Assembly: GCA_029937655.1 (NCBI GenBank)
Contig: JAPYPK010000005.1
Location: forward strand, 1 to 34,990
DNA from: Nitrospinaceae bacterium
GTDB lineage: Bacteria; Nitrospinota; Nitrospinia; Nitrospinales; VA-1
Reading direction: 5' to 3'
DNA length: 34,990 nt
Made by a program: the position numbers and the translations under genes. Every line of letters starts with the position of its first letter. Position 1 is the first letter of the stretch. The notes below the pieces were generated by a model. It saw nothing but the letters and a program-made list of their open reading frames with translations. It ran no database searches and was not told the DNA's origin. This document shows positions 1 through 8,169 of the stretch, piece after piece.

Positions 1-1322
1 GGGCCCGGTACTGTTTTCTCGGGTTTGACCCTTCAATTATCATTAGTATCAAGGGGAATGAGGTTGTTGTCGAAAAAAATGGTCAAGCAAAATCAATTTT
101 AATTACACAGGGAAACCCACTTGTTGGCCTTAAAGATATTCTGGCCCGTTACCAGCCTGTTGATGTGGAAGGCTTGCCTCGATTTTCTGGAGGTGCAGTT
201 GGTTTTGTTAGTTACGATATGGTTCGTTCTTTTGAGGATTTGCCCGAAGATACTGTGGATGACCTGCAAGTACCCGATGCTAGATTTGTAATCACAGATA
301 CTTTATTGATATTTGATAATGTTGCTCAAACAATAAAAATTGTTTCCAATGCTCATGTTGACAACGAAAATATTGAAGAATCGTACAATCAAGCGGTAAA
401 AAATATTGATGCGATTGAAAAAAAACTAAGAACGAGCCTTCCTGTTGATGTTAATAATAAAAATTCATCGAAAATAGATAGTTTAAACCGTATAGAATCT
501 AACTTTAAAAAAGAACATTTCATAAATTCTGTGCAGAAAATTAAGAATTATATTCTTGAGGGAGATGTCATTCAGGTAGTTTTGGCGCAGAGATTGAAAT
601 TTAATATCAGTAAAGATCCGTTTACAATTTACCGAGCATTAAGATCTATTAACCCTTCTCCTTATATGTATTATTTGAAGTTTGGTGACCTTGAAATTGT
701 TGGTTCTTCTCCAGAGATATTAGTTCGTCTAGAGGGTGACAAGATTGAAGTTCGGCCAATCGCCGGGACTCGTAAGCGAGGTCAATCAGAAGAGGAAGAT
801 CAAGCCTTAGAAAACGATCTCCTTAATGATGAAAAGGAATTAGCCGAACACATTATGTTGGTAGATTTGGGACGTAATGATGTTGGTCGAGTGGCAAAAA
901 CCAATTCTGTTTCAGTTAATGAAAAGTTTACTATTGAACGGTATTCACACGTCATGCACATAGTTTCGAATGTACAGGGTGAACTTAAGCAAGGTTTAGA
1001 TGGTTATGATGTTTTGGCCGCGACTTTTCCCGCAGGCACTTTGTCGGGCGCTCCCAAGGTAAGAGCTATGGAGATCATTGAGGAGTTGGAGCCTACTAGA
1101 AGGGGTTTGTACGGGGGTGCCGTGGGGTATATTAGTTTTAACGGTAACATGGATACTGCTATAGCCATTCGTACACTTTTGATAAAAAATAAAACAGCCT
1201 ACTTAGGTGTTGGTGCTGGAATTGTGGCTGATTCTATAGCGGAAAATGAATTTGAAGAAACCATGAATAAGGGCAAAGCCTTACTCAAGGCAATCGAATT
1301 AGCCGAGAAAGGACTTGTTTGA
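1..1322 (+). CDS. trpE: Anthranilate synthase component I (5' end outside window)
   Basis: This is the large subunit of anthranilate synthase, which makes anthranilate from chorismate using ammonia supplied by TrpG, the first step of tryptophan synthesis. The frame is open from base 3 and begins with RYCFLGFDP, matching the RYSF-type block near the N-terminus of TrpE, so probably only some tens of codons are missing. Chorismate-binding enzyme blocks follow in order: [31 protein letters not shown], the metal-binding region [15 protein letters not shown], and [16 protein letters not shown]. The stop TGA (1320-1322) shares its last base with the trpG start, so the two subunits are translationally coupled. 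PabB and isochorismate synthases share this fold, but the context of trpG, D, C, F, B and A fixes the role. The promoter and any leader lie outside the window. Confidence 0.97.
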   Translation, partial: ARYCFLGFDPSIIISIKGNEVVVEKNGQAKSILITQGNPLVGLKDILARYQPVDVEGLPRFSGGAVGFVSYDMVRSFEDLPEDTVDDLQVPDARFVITDTLLIFDNVAQTIKIVSNAHVDNENIEESYNQAVKNIDAIEKKLRTSLPVDVNNKNSSKIDSLNRIESNFKKEHFINSVQKIKNYILEGDVIQVVLAQRLKFNISKDPFTIYRALRSINPSPYMYYLKFGDLEIVGSSPEILVRLEGDKIEVRPIAGTRKRGQSEEEDQALENDLLNDEKELAEHIMLVDLGRNDVGRVAKTNSVSVNEKFTIERYSHVMHIVSNVQGELKQGLDGYDVLAATFPAGTLSGAPKVRAMEIIEELEPTRRGLYGGAVGYISFNGNMDTAIAIRTLLIKNKTAYLGVGAGIVADSIAENEFEETMNKGKALLKAIELAEKGLV

Positions 1323-1885
1323 TGATCTTGATGATCGATAACTACGATTCATTTACCTATAACCTGGTTCAGTACTTAGGAGAACTAGGTGCAGAGGTTG
1401 TCGTGCACCGTAATGACAAAATAACTCTTAAAGATATAGATCAGTTAAATCCAGAAAAAATTGTGATTTCTCCAGGGCCTTGTACGCCAGAAAAAGCAGG
1501 TATTTCTATAGAAACAGCATGTCATTTTGCAGGAAAAATTCCTCTACTAGGGGTTTGTCTCGGGCACCAATCGATTGCTCGTGCTTTTGGGGGGGAAATC
1601 GTTAAAGCAAAAAAACTGATGCACGGAAAAACATCAATGGTTACGCATGATAATAAGCACCTATTTAACGGTTTACCTAACCCTTTTGAAGCTACTAGAT
1701 ACCATTCATTAGTTTTAAATAAAAATACTGTTCCCGATAAATTCGAAGTAACTGCGACGAGTGACGATGGTGAAATTATGGGAATAAGACATAAAAATAT
1801 GTTTATCGAGGGTGTGCAGTTTCATCCTGAATCTATTCTGACGACTAGCGGCAAAGATCTTCTGAAAAATTTTTTATTAATGTAG
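1322..1885 (+). CDS. trpG: Anthranilate synthase glutamine amidotransferase component
   Basis: The class I glutamine amidotransferase subunit hydrolyses glutamine and channels ammonia to TrpE. The 187 residues begin [11 protein letters not shown], the usual TrpG/PabA opening. The nucleophile is Cys79 in GVCLGHQ, and the His168 and Glu170 of the triad are in QFHPES. The oxyanion block ISPGPCTP is at 49-56. I start at ATG 1322 rather than the TTG one codon earlier, because AAGGA at 1309-1313 lies 8 bases upstream and the TGATG overlap with trpE is a standard coupling arrangement. An internal ATG at 1331 is also possible. In many bacteria the same protein serves PabB in folate synthesis; no pabB is visible here. 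Confidence 0.97.
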   Translation: MILMIDNYDSFTYNLVQYLGELGAEVVVHRNDKITLKDIDQLNPEKIVISPGPCTPEKAGISIETACHFAGKIPLLGVCLGHQSIARAFGGEIVKAKKLMHGKTSMVTHDNKHLFNGLPNPFEATRYHSLVLNKNTVPDKFEVTATSDDGEIMGIRHKNMFIEGVQFHPESILTTSGKDLLKNFLLM

Positions 1886-1899
1886 GCAGGTTAAATTAG

Positions 1900-2928
1900 T
1901 TGAGTGATTTATCGATGACTATTCATGATGCCTTAATACAAGTTTTAGACAAGGTAGACCTGAAAAAGGAAGAAATGGTATCGGTGATGACCCAAGTTAT
2001 GGAGGGGAGAGTGAAAGACTCCCAGTTAGGGGCTTTTCTCACTGCACTTCGTATGAAAGGAGAAAGCACGACCGAAATTGTTGGGGCAGCGCTGGTTATG
2101 CGCGACAAAGCAGAGCTACTTAAGGTCACAGCAGATCCTATTGTGGACACTTGTGGTACAGGAGGAGATGGAGCTAATACTTTTAATATATCCACGGCAG
2201 CTGCCTTTGTTGTAGCAGGCTGTGGTATTACTGTTGCCAAACATGGTAACAGGGCCGTTTCCAGTCGCTCCGGCAGTGCTGATGTCTTGAGTTGTCTCGG
2301 TGTAAATATAGAAGCAAGTAAAGCTATAGTTGAAAAATGTATTGATCGTGTGGGTATTGGGTTTCTTTTTGCTCCGCTTATGCATGGTGCAATGAAATAT
2401 GCGGCAGGGGTAAGAAAGGAACTGGGGTTTCGAACTATCTTCAATATATTAGGTCCGTTAACGAATCCAGCTGGTGCCCATGCTCAGGTAATTGGTGTTT
2501 ACGACTCTAGTCGAATAAAGCAAATTGCTGAGGTTCTAAGAGATCTTGGGGTTCGTCATGCTTTTGTAGTTTGCGGATGTGACGGGTTGGACGAAATTAC
2601 TCTAACGGGTACGACCAGAGTTTGCGAATTAGTAAAGGGAGAGGTTAAGGAGTACCTTCTAGAACCGGGTAGTTTTGGATTGGTTGCTTGTGATGGCAAA
2701 GATCTTACTGGTGGTTCACCTGATGAAAATGCAACTATTATAAAAAATATTTTATCGGGATTGAAAGGTCCGCATCGTGATATTGTTTTGATGAACGCTG
2801 CGGTAGCGATTATTGCTGGAGGAAAAGCAGATAACCTGGACGAAGCTATTGATTTATCTCGACAATCGATCGATACAGGATCTGCTGCAAAGAAACTCAA
2901 TGACCTTTGTCAGCTAAGTTATGAATAA
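1900..2928 (+). CDS. trpD: Anthranilate phosphoribosyltransferase
   Basis: This enzyme transfers the phosphoribosyl group of PRPP to anthranilate. The 342 residues are normal length for an unfused TrpD. The PRPP-binding glycine loop GTGGDGANTFNIST is at 86-99, and the second conserved block KHGNRAVSSRSGSADVL is at 114-130. The N-terminal helical domain is complete (MEGRVKDSQLGAFLTALRMKG). The best start is TTG 1900, because GCAGG at 1886-1890 is 9 bases upstream; ATG 1915 has a weaker site. It follows trpG by 14 bases and is followed directly by a terminator-like hairpin, so trpE-G-D may form a transcript separable from trpC-F-B-A. Confidence 0.96.
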   Translation: MSDLSMTIHDALIQVLDKVDLKKEEMVSVMTQVMEGRVKDSQLGAFLTALRMKGESTTEIVGAALVMRDKAELLKVTADPIVDTCGTGGDGANTFNISTAAAFVVAGCGITVAKHGNRAVSSRSGSADVLSCLGVNIEASKAIVEKCIDRVGIGFLFAPLMHGAMKYAAGVRKELGFRTIFNILGPLTNPAGAHAQVIGVYDSSRIKQIAEVLRDLGVRHAFVVCGCDGLDEITLTGTTRVCELVKGEVKEYLLEPGSFGLVACDGKDLTGGSPDENATIIKNILSGLKGPHRDIVLMNAAVAIIAGGKADNLDEAIDLSRQSIDTGSAAKKLNDLCQLSYE

Positions 2929-2932
2929 GCAG

Positions 2933-2953
2933 AGCGCAAACAGCGCTTTTTTT
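2933..2953 (+). terminator. Intrinsic terminator-like hairpin between trpD and trpC
   Basis: AGCGC (2933-2937), a 5-base loop AAACA and GCGCT (2943-2947) form a short GC-rich stem that runs into seven T residues (2947-2953). It begins four bases after the trpD stop codon. The stem is short and can be extended by two weaker pairs. It sits inside an otherwise continuous trp pathway, so it probably reduces rather than abolishes readthrough, or trpC has its own promoter in the AT-rich 2954-3021 stretch. I see no convincing -35/-10 pair there. Confidence 0.6.
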
Positions 2954-3021
2954 GTTCTGATTTTATGGTTTATTCTATAGAAGAACCATTAATTATTTAT
3001 CTTTAAATTTGGTATTCAAAG

Positions 3022-3834
3022 GTGCCTGATATACTTGATAAAATTTTTTCGGACAAAAAGGAAGAGCTTGACAAGGTCAAGCGTAAGTTGTCACTGTCCG
3101 ATGTAAAAAATCGCATCGCCAACAAAAACTATGAGATTCGAGATATTAGAAAATCTCTCCAGTTGGCGGAGAGATCGAGTATTATTGCCGAAATTAAACC
3201 GCGCACCCCCTTTAAAGGCATCCTCTTAAATAATGTGGATCCGTTGGCTATTGCGAGAATATATGCAGACAATGGGGCAGCAGCTCTTTCGATTCTGACA
3301 GAGTCTAAATACTTCGGAGGAAGTCTTTCATCGTTAGAAAGTGCAAGAGAGCAGGTCAGTATTCCCCTCCTGAGGAAAGATTTTATTTTTGATGAGTACC
3401 AGGTTTTTGAAGCCAGAGCGTTTGGCGCAGATTTATTTCTTCTTATCGCTACTTGGTTGGATAGAAACCACTTGGCCGATCTTCTTGCATTGGGGAATGA
3501 ATTAGGGCTTCCTGCTCTCGTCGAAACACACAATGAAAAGGACATGGAAAAGGCCTTCGTCGCTGGAGCTACCATTCTTGGTATTAATAACAGAGACTTG
3601 GCCAGTGGAAAAACCGATTTGAAAATTTCTAGACGACTGATTCCAATGGCGCTTCAAGTCCCGGACAACTTGTTGGTATGCGAGAGTGGTATCCATTCTA
3701 GGAAGGAAATAGAAGAGTTTGAAGAGTTAGGGGCGCACTCTTTCTTGATTGGAGAAAGTTTGATGACCGCTAAAAATATTGGGGATAAATTGAGGGAGTT
3801 TACAGGTGCTAGAAAAGTTTCAACCACGAATTAA
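3022..3834 (+). CDS. trpC: Indole-3-glycerol phosphate synthase
   Basis: This enzyme closes the indole ring of CdRP, with loss of CO2 and water, to give indole-3-glycerol phosphate. The 270 residues form one TIM barrel with no fusion to TrpF. Family blocks seen are the N-terminal LDKIFSDKKEEL, the strand AEIKPRTPFKG (where most family members have IKRASPSKG), LLRKDFIFDEYQVFEARAFGAD with the catalytic Lys, GINNRDL, and the phosphate-binding CESGI and LIGESLM. The start is GTG 3022, whose Shine-Dalgarno site is weak; the reading begins with the normal family N-terminus. It overlaps trpF by 29 bases. Confidence 0.96.
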   Translation: MPDILDKIFSDKKEELDKVKRKLSLSDVKNRIANKNYEIRDIRKSLQLAERSSIIAEIKPRTPFKGILLNNVDPLAIARIYADNGAAALSILTESKYFGGSLSSLESAREQVSIPLLRKDFIFDEYQVFEARAFGADLFLLIATWLDRNHLADLLALGNELGLPALVETHNEKDMEKAFVAGATILGINNRDLASGKTDLKISRRLIPMALQVPDNLLVCESGIHSRKEIEEFEELGAHSFLIGESLMTAKNIGDKLREFTGARKVSTTN

Positions 3835-4441
3835 GGTGAAGGTTTGCGGTACGACTAGTCTCAAGGATGCTCTGCTCGCAGTTGATAGTGGGGCCGATGC
3901 GGTTGGGTTTATTTTTTATAAGAAGAGCCCTCGTTACATAGCACAGAGGGAAGTTAAAGATATTATTGCCGAGTTACCGCCTTTTATTGAAGCTGTGGGA
4001 GTTTTTGTAAATGATACATCTGATAAGGTTAATCGCGTTGCAGAACAGTGTAGATTGACAGCTGTTCAACTTCACGGAGATGAGTCTCCTGCGTTTTGTC
4101 GGCGTATCAAGAGACGAGTTATCAAAGCAATTAGAGTGGAGGGTGCTAATTCGCTCAAGGGAATGCTGAATTATGACGTGAGTGGATTTTTGCTTGATTC
4201 TTACTCAGACGAAAGCAGAGGGGGAACTGGTAAAATTTTTGATTGGAATCTTGCGCTCCGAGCAAAAAAACAGGGGCCAGTTATCCTTGCGGGTGGGCTT
4301 AACCCATATAATGTTTATACAGCAATCCACAGGGTGAAACCTTATGGGGTGGATGTTTGTTCTGGTGTAGAAAAATCTCCGGGAATAAAGGATTCGAGGA
4401 AAATAGATGAGTTTATTAAATCTGTTCGTAAGTTCAGGTAG
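3806..4441 (+). CDS. trpF: Phosphoribosylanthranilate isomerase
   Basis: This enzyme carries out the Amadori rearrangement of phosphoribosylanthranilate to CdRP. The 211 residues form a TIM barrel. The first strand carries KVCGTT, with the catalytic Cys of the usual KICG motif. Later blocks are VGVFVN, VQLHGDES, FLLDSYSDESRGGTGKIFDW with the catalytic Asp, LAGGLNPYNV and GVDVCSGVE. GTG 3806 has GAGGGAG at 3792-3798 and gives a 29-base overlap with trpC. GTG 3836, just past the trpC stop, would give a slightly shorter protein that starts right at the first strand. A 98-base gap follows before trpB; it contains a six-pair hairpin without a T tract. Confidence 0.95.
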   Translation: MLEKFQPRIKVKVCGTTSLKDALLAVDSGADAVGFIFYKKSPRYIAQREVKDIIAELPPFIEAVGVFVNDTSDKVNRVAEQCRLTAVQLHGDESPAFCRRIKRRVIKAIRVEGANSLKGMLNYDVSGFLLDSYSDESRGGTGKIFDWNLALRAKKQGPVILAGGLNPYNVYTAIHRVKPYGVDVCSGVEKSPGIKDSRKIDEFIKSVRKFR

Positions 4442-4539
4442 AGTTTTATTTGTATATAGTACGTAGATAATTTTTAAAAGAGACAACCTTCTCTTAATTT
4501 AGTGTCAGATTAAACGAAACATATTAAAGAGCTGAGTAA

Positions 4540-5751
4540 ATGGACGGAAAATCAAAGGATATAGAATTTCCTGATGCAAGGGGGCACTATGGTCAGTTCG
4601 GTGGTAAATATGTAATAGAGACCTTGATGCCAGCCTTAGAATCTCTGGAACAACTTTATGAAGAAGCCCGAAACGATCCGAAATTTCAAAGTGATTTGAA
4701 ATATTATTTGCGGGAATATGTGGGGCGCCCAACACCACTTTTTTTTGCGGAGCGTCTTACAAAGTTTCTAGGTGGAGCAAGGATATACCTTAAACGCGAA
4801 GACTTAAATCATACAGGAGCCCATAAGATTAATAATACTATCGGGAGCGCTCTTTTAACCCTTCGAATGGGCAAAAAAAGAGTGATTGCCGAGACAGGTG
4901 CCGGGCAGCACGGGGTGGCGACGGCAACAGCTGCAGCTCTTTTTGGATTGAAGTGTGATGTTTTTATGGGCGAAGAGGATATCAAGCGGCAGGCTCTTAA
5001 CGTTTTTCGCATGAAACTATTAGGGGCGAGGGTAGTTCCTGTGTCAGCAGGGACGCGTACTCTAAAGGATGCTACGAGTGAAGCCATTCGAGAGTGGATC
5101 ACTTCAGTAGAAACTACACATTATATTATAGGCTCTGTAGTCGGGCCTCATCCTTATCCTATGATAGTCCGTAATTTTCAACGGGTCATTGGTGATGAGG
5201 TGAGTGAACAAATTATGAAACTTGAAAAACGGTTGCCTGATGTATGCGTCGCTTGTGTAGGTGGTGGGAGTAATGCTATGGGGCTTTTTTATCCGTTTGT
5301 TGAAAATAAGAAAATAAGACTTGTGGGGGTCGAGGCAGCAGGCTTTGGTATCGAATCAGGAAAACATGGAGCAACGCTAGGTCACGGAAGTACCGGGGTT
5401 CTTCATGGCATGATGAGCTATCTTCTGCATGATCAAGACGGGCAAGTTCGAGAGGCGCACTCTATTTCTGCAGGACTAGATTATCCTGGAGTAGGGTGCG
5501 AACATAGTTATCTTAAGTCAACTGGTCGAGCGCAATATGAAAGTATCACAGACGAAGAAGCGTTAGATGGTTTTAAATTGCTGTCGAATAAAGAAGGTAT
5601 TATACCAGCGCTTGAGACGGCTCATGCAATAGCCCATGTGGCTAAAATGGCTCCGAAAATGGATAAAGACGCGGTTATTGTTGTTTGCTTATCAGGTAGA
5701 GGTGATAAGGATGTTAATCAGGTGGCTGATCGCATGGAGATGGGTTTGTGA
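4540..5751 (+). CDS. trpB: Tryptophan synthase beta chain
   Basis: This PLP enzyme joins indole, delivered from TrpA through a tunnel, to serine to make tryptophan. The 403 residues match the TrpB1 type that pairs with TrpA, not the longer TrpB2. The N-terminal block [17 protein letters not shown] is present. PLP binds Lys96 in [10 protein letters not shown], and the phosphate loop is [10 protein letters not shown]. The alpha-contacting and product-side blocks [11 protein letters not shown] and CLSGRGDKD are intact. The stop overlaps the trpA start by four bases (GTGA). Confidence 0.98.
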   Translation: MDGKSKDIEFPDARGHYGQFGGKYVIETLMPALESLEQLYEEARNDPKFQSDLKYYLREYVGRPTPLFFAERLTKFLGGARIYLKREDLNHTGAHKINNTIGSALLTLRMGKKRVIAETGAGQHGVATATAAALFGLKCDVFMGEEDIKRQALNVFRMKLLGARVVPVSAGTRTLKDATSEAIREWITSVETTHYIIGSVVGPHPYPMIVRNFQRVIGDEVSEQIMKLEKRLPDVCVACVGGGSNAMGLFYPFVENKKIRLVGVEAAGFGIESGKHGATLGHGSTGVLHGMMSYLLHDQDGQVREAHSISAGLDYPGVGCEHSYLKSTGRAQYESITDEEALDGFKLLSNKEGIIPALETAHAIAHVAKMAPKMDKDAVIVVCLSGRGDKDVNQVADRMEMGL

Positions 5752-6551
5752 CTCGTTTAACAAGCTGCTTTGAAAAACTAAAAATGGAAAACCGTAAAGC
5801 CCTTGTGGTTTTTATTACAGCGGGAGATCCTGACCTTGATGCAACTAAAAATATCCTTGATGTCATAGATGATAGCGGAGCAGATATAATTGAACTGGGA
5901 GTACCCTTTTCCGATCCTCTGGCAGATGGTCCTATAATTCAGGCCTCAGCTTTACGGGCGCTTAAGAGTGGGACGACCTTGAGAAAGATTCTTTCCTTGG
6001 TTAAAGATATTCGTAAAAACCGTGACCTTCCTATTGTATTAATGACAAGTTTTAACCCTGTTTTTGTATATGGTGAGAAACAGTTTGTCGAAGATGCTGT
6101 GTCGGTTGGGGTAGATGGTGTTATTGTTCCTGATCTTCCCCCTGAAGAGTCGATCGAACTTTCAGCTTGCGCAGAAAAAAAGGGACTTGATGTTATACAT
6201 CTGTTAGCACCTACTAGCCCGGATGAGCGAATACATATGATTGCTAAGCAGAGTAGAGGTTTTATTTATTACGTTTCTCTTACCGGAACGACTGGTGTGC
6301 GGACACAACTTGCTGACGGGTTACGTAATAGAGTGGCATCGATTAAATTAAAATCAGACCTCCCAGTACTTATCGGGTTTGGTATTTCGAATCCTGATTT
6401 AGCACGTGAGGCAGTGAAATTTTCTGATGGAGTTATTGTTGGGAGTGCTGTTGTTGAAATAATTGAAAAAAATTCTGACTCAATTCAAAGGAATAAAAAA
6501 TTAGCCGACTTTGTGACCTCGGTGAAACAAGCCATTAGCAATTCCAGTTAA
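5748..6551 (+). CDS. trpA: Tryptophan synthase alpha chain
   Basis: This subunit cleaves indole-3-glycerol phosphate to indole and glyceraldehyde-3-phosphate. The 267 residues form a TIM barrel. Glu49 and Asp60, in [17 protein letters not shown], take the same numbers as the catalytic pair of the Salmonella enzyme. Also present are the phosphate-binding [10 protein letters not shown], with the mobile loop 6 after it, and GFGISNP. The start is GTG 5748, overlapping the trpB stop. It ends the pathway genes, but the next gene starts at the very next base, so the transcript probably continues. Confidence 0.97.
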   Translation: MTRLTSCFEKLKMENRKALVVFITAGDPDLDATKNILDVIDDSGADIIELGVPFSDPLADGPIIQASALRALKSGTTLRKILSLVKDIRKNRDLPIVLMTSFNPVFVYGEKQFVEDAVSVGVDGVIVPDLPPEESIELSACAEKKGLDVIHLLAPTSPDERIHMIAKQSRGFIYYVSLTGTTGVRTQLADGLRNRVASIKLKSDLPVLIGFGISNPDLAREAVKFSDGVIVGSAVVEIIEKNSDSIQRNKKLADFVTSVKQAISNSS

Positions 6552-7253
6552 ATGAGAGATCTCCATGGATCTACCCCGATAACGTCTGTTATTATTCCCG
6601 CCTTCAATGAAGAGACATCCATCGGACTCGTTCTCGATAATTTGCCCCAAGAAAGATTAAAAGAAATTATAGTTGTTAATAATGGTTCAACTGACAAGAC
6701 CGCTTGTGTGGCGAAAAAACATGGTGCCAGAGTAGTTGACGAGACCCTTCGTGGATATGGGGCAGCCTGCCTTAAAGGGATTTCTGAGCTTGATGATCCT
6801 GAGATCGTTGTTTTTATCGATGGCGATTTTAGTGACTTTCCTGAAGAAATTGAAAGTTTAGTTAAGCCAATTGTAGAAAATCGAGCAGACTTTGTTTTAG
6901 GAAGTCGTATGATTTTTCCTGAAAGTCGGGCTGCGTTATTACCACAAGCTAGATATGGAAATCTTTTGGCGGTATTCCTTATGAAGTTATTTTTTCGATG
7001 TCAGTTTACTGACCTCGGTCCATTTCGGGCTATTCGTTATCAGTCTTTGAAAGAAATAAGTATGACTGATAAAAACTTTGGGTGGACAGTTGAAATGCAG
7101 ATAAAGGTAGTAAAACATGGTTTGCGTATTATGGAAATTCCAGTGCACTACAGAAAGCGTATCGGTGTATCTAAAATTACCGGAACTATATCTGGAACTT
7201 TCAAGGCAGGCACGAAAATAATCTTCACGATATTTAAATATTTGTTAACCTGA
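6552..7253 (+). CDS. Family 2 glycosyltransferase (DPM1/DPG-synthase-like)
   Basis: This is a GT-A fold inverting glycosyltransferase of 233 residues. It opens with the nucleotide-sugar strand TSVIIPAFNEETSIG and has VVNNGSTDKT. The DxD-type metal motif is VVFIDGDFSDFP. Later blocks LGSRM and FTDLGPFRAI are typical of the polyprenyl-phosphate mannose/glucose synthase subgroup. There are no clear C-terminal membrane helices, so it is the short soluble or peripheral form, probably acting on a lipid-phosphate acceptor at the cytoplasmic face. The sugar cannot be told from sequence. The ATG follows the trpA stop directly, so it is probably co-transcribed with trp, but no biochemical link to tryptophan is evident. 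Confidence 0.85.
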   Translation: MRDLHGSTPITSVIIPAFNEETSIGLVLDNLPQERLKEIIVVNNGSTDKTACVAKKHGARVVDETLRGYGAACLKGISELDDPEIVVFIDGDFSDFPEEIESLVKPIVENRADFVLGSRMIFPESRAALLPQARYGNLLAVFLMKLFFRCQFTDLGPFRAIRYQSLKEISMTDKNFGWTVEMQIKVVKHGLRIMEIPVHYRKRIGVSKITGTISGTFKAGTKIIFTIFKYLLT

Positions 7254-7288
7254 TTGCTCAAATATTACAAATTTTAGCGTTGAGATAA

Positions 7289-8095
7289 ATGTTTTCCTTT
7301 TCTGTGAAATCCTCGTCAGTTTTAAAAGCTACACTCTTTTTGTTTATGGTTTTTTTTGGGGGCACGAATTTTTGTTATGGGAATGACTCCATTAAAGAGT
7401 TGATACACGGTAGGCTGAGCGCGGATAAAAAGACATTAGATTTAAGTGGAGGAAAGATTGGCCCTCGTGGTGCTAAAGTCTTGGCAGGTATGAGTTTGCT
7501 TGCGAATGTAGAGATACTTCTATTACAAGGAAACAAGATCAAATATGCAGGGATAAAAAATCTAGCAAAATCACCTCATTCCACAAATCTCAAACACCTT
7601 GATCTATGGGGTAATATGATTGGAGATATGGGGTTAAAAGTTCTTTCTGAATCAAGCTTTATAAAAGGACTGGAGGTTCTAAAGCTCTGGAAAAATGAAA
7701 TAGGTGACGATAGTTTGGAGTTAATGGTCAAGTCTTCTAATTTTAAACATTTGAAGACTCTTATGTTAAACAACAATATGGTCACTCCAGTCGGGGCGGG
7801 TTATTTGGCAAACCCGGATGTGTTTCCTCAGTTGGAAACACTAAATTTATTTCGTAATTCAATTGGAGACGAGGGTGCTCTCCTATTTTCGCATTCGAAA
7901 CCATTCGTTAACCTAAAGTCTTTTTTTGTTGGTGAAAATAATCTTACGGATAATGGAGCCATAGCACTCATAAAATCAAATTCATTTCCAAGTCTTGAAG
8001 TTTTGGATATGGTAAAAAACCATTTGGGCGAAGAGACCAGTATCGCAGTCTTTATGTCCCGTAAAAAGAATAAAGTTCAAATTGTCATTCGTTAA
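7289..8095 (+). CDS. Exported leucine-rich repeat protein (ribonuclease-inhibitor-like)
   Basis: The product is 268 residues. A signal peptide covers about 1-32, with a basic start, hydrophobic LKATLFLFMVFFGG and a likely cut near CYG-NDS. The rest consists of RI-type leucine-rich repeats of about 28 residues. Each has an LxxLxLxxNxIGDxG pattern, for example LKHLDLWGNMIGDMG, LEVLKLWKNEIGDDS and LETLNLFRNSIGDEG. About eight units can be counted. Such repeats form a curved solenoid used for protein binding. No enzyme domain, anchor or C-terminal sorting signal is visible, so it is periplasmic or secreted. It may share the operon with the upstream glycosyltransferase (35-base gap). Its function is unknown. 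Confidence 0.85.
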   Translation: MFSFSVKSSSVLKATLFLFMVFFGGTNFCYGNDSIKELIHGRLSADKKTLDLSGGKIGPRGAKVLAGMSLLANVEILLLQGNKIKYAGIKNLAKSPHSTNLKHLDLWGNMIGDMGLKVLSESSFIKGLEVLKLWKNEIGDDSLELMVKSSNFKHLKTLMLNNNMVTPVGAGYLANPDVFPQLETLNLFRNSIGDEGALLFSHSKPFVNLKSFFVGENNLTDNGAIALIKSNSFPSLEVLDMVKNHLGEETSIAVFMSRKKNKVQIVIR

Positions 8096-8169
8096 ATCTA
8101 AGTAGTATGAAGTCTTAGTCTTTGGCCGCAGATTTCGGTTAATGTAAGTGAAATTTTAATACTGAATTT

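Noticed and set aside
1923-2444. A 173-codon frame on the minus strand inside trpD.
   Set aside because: Antisense shadow of the PRPP-binding half of trpD, with no features of its own.
4478-4495. AAGAGA/TCTCTT hairpin in the trpF-trpB gap, considered as terminator or attenuator.
   Set aside because: Six AT-rich pairs with no T tract, no leader peptide with Trp codons, and no competing stem visible.
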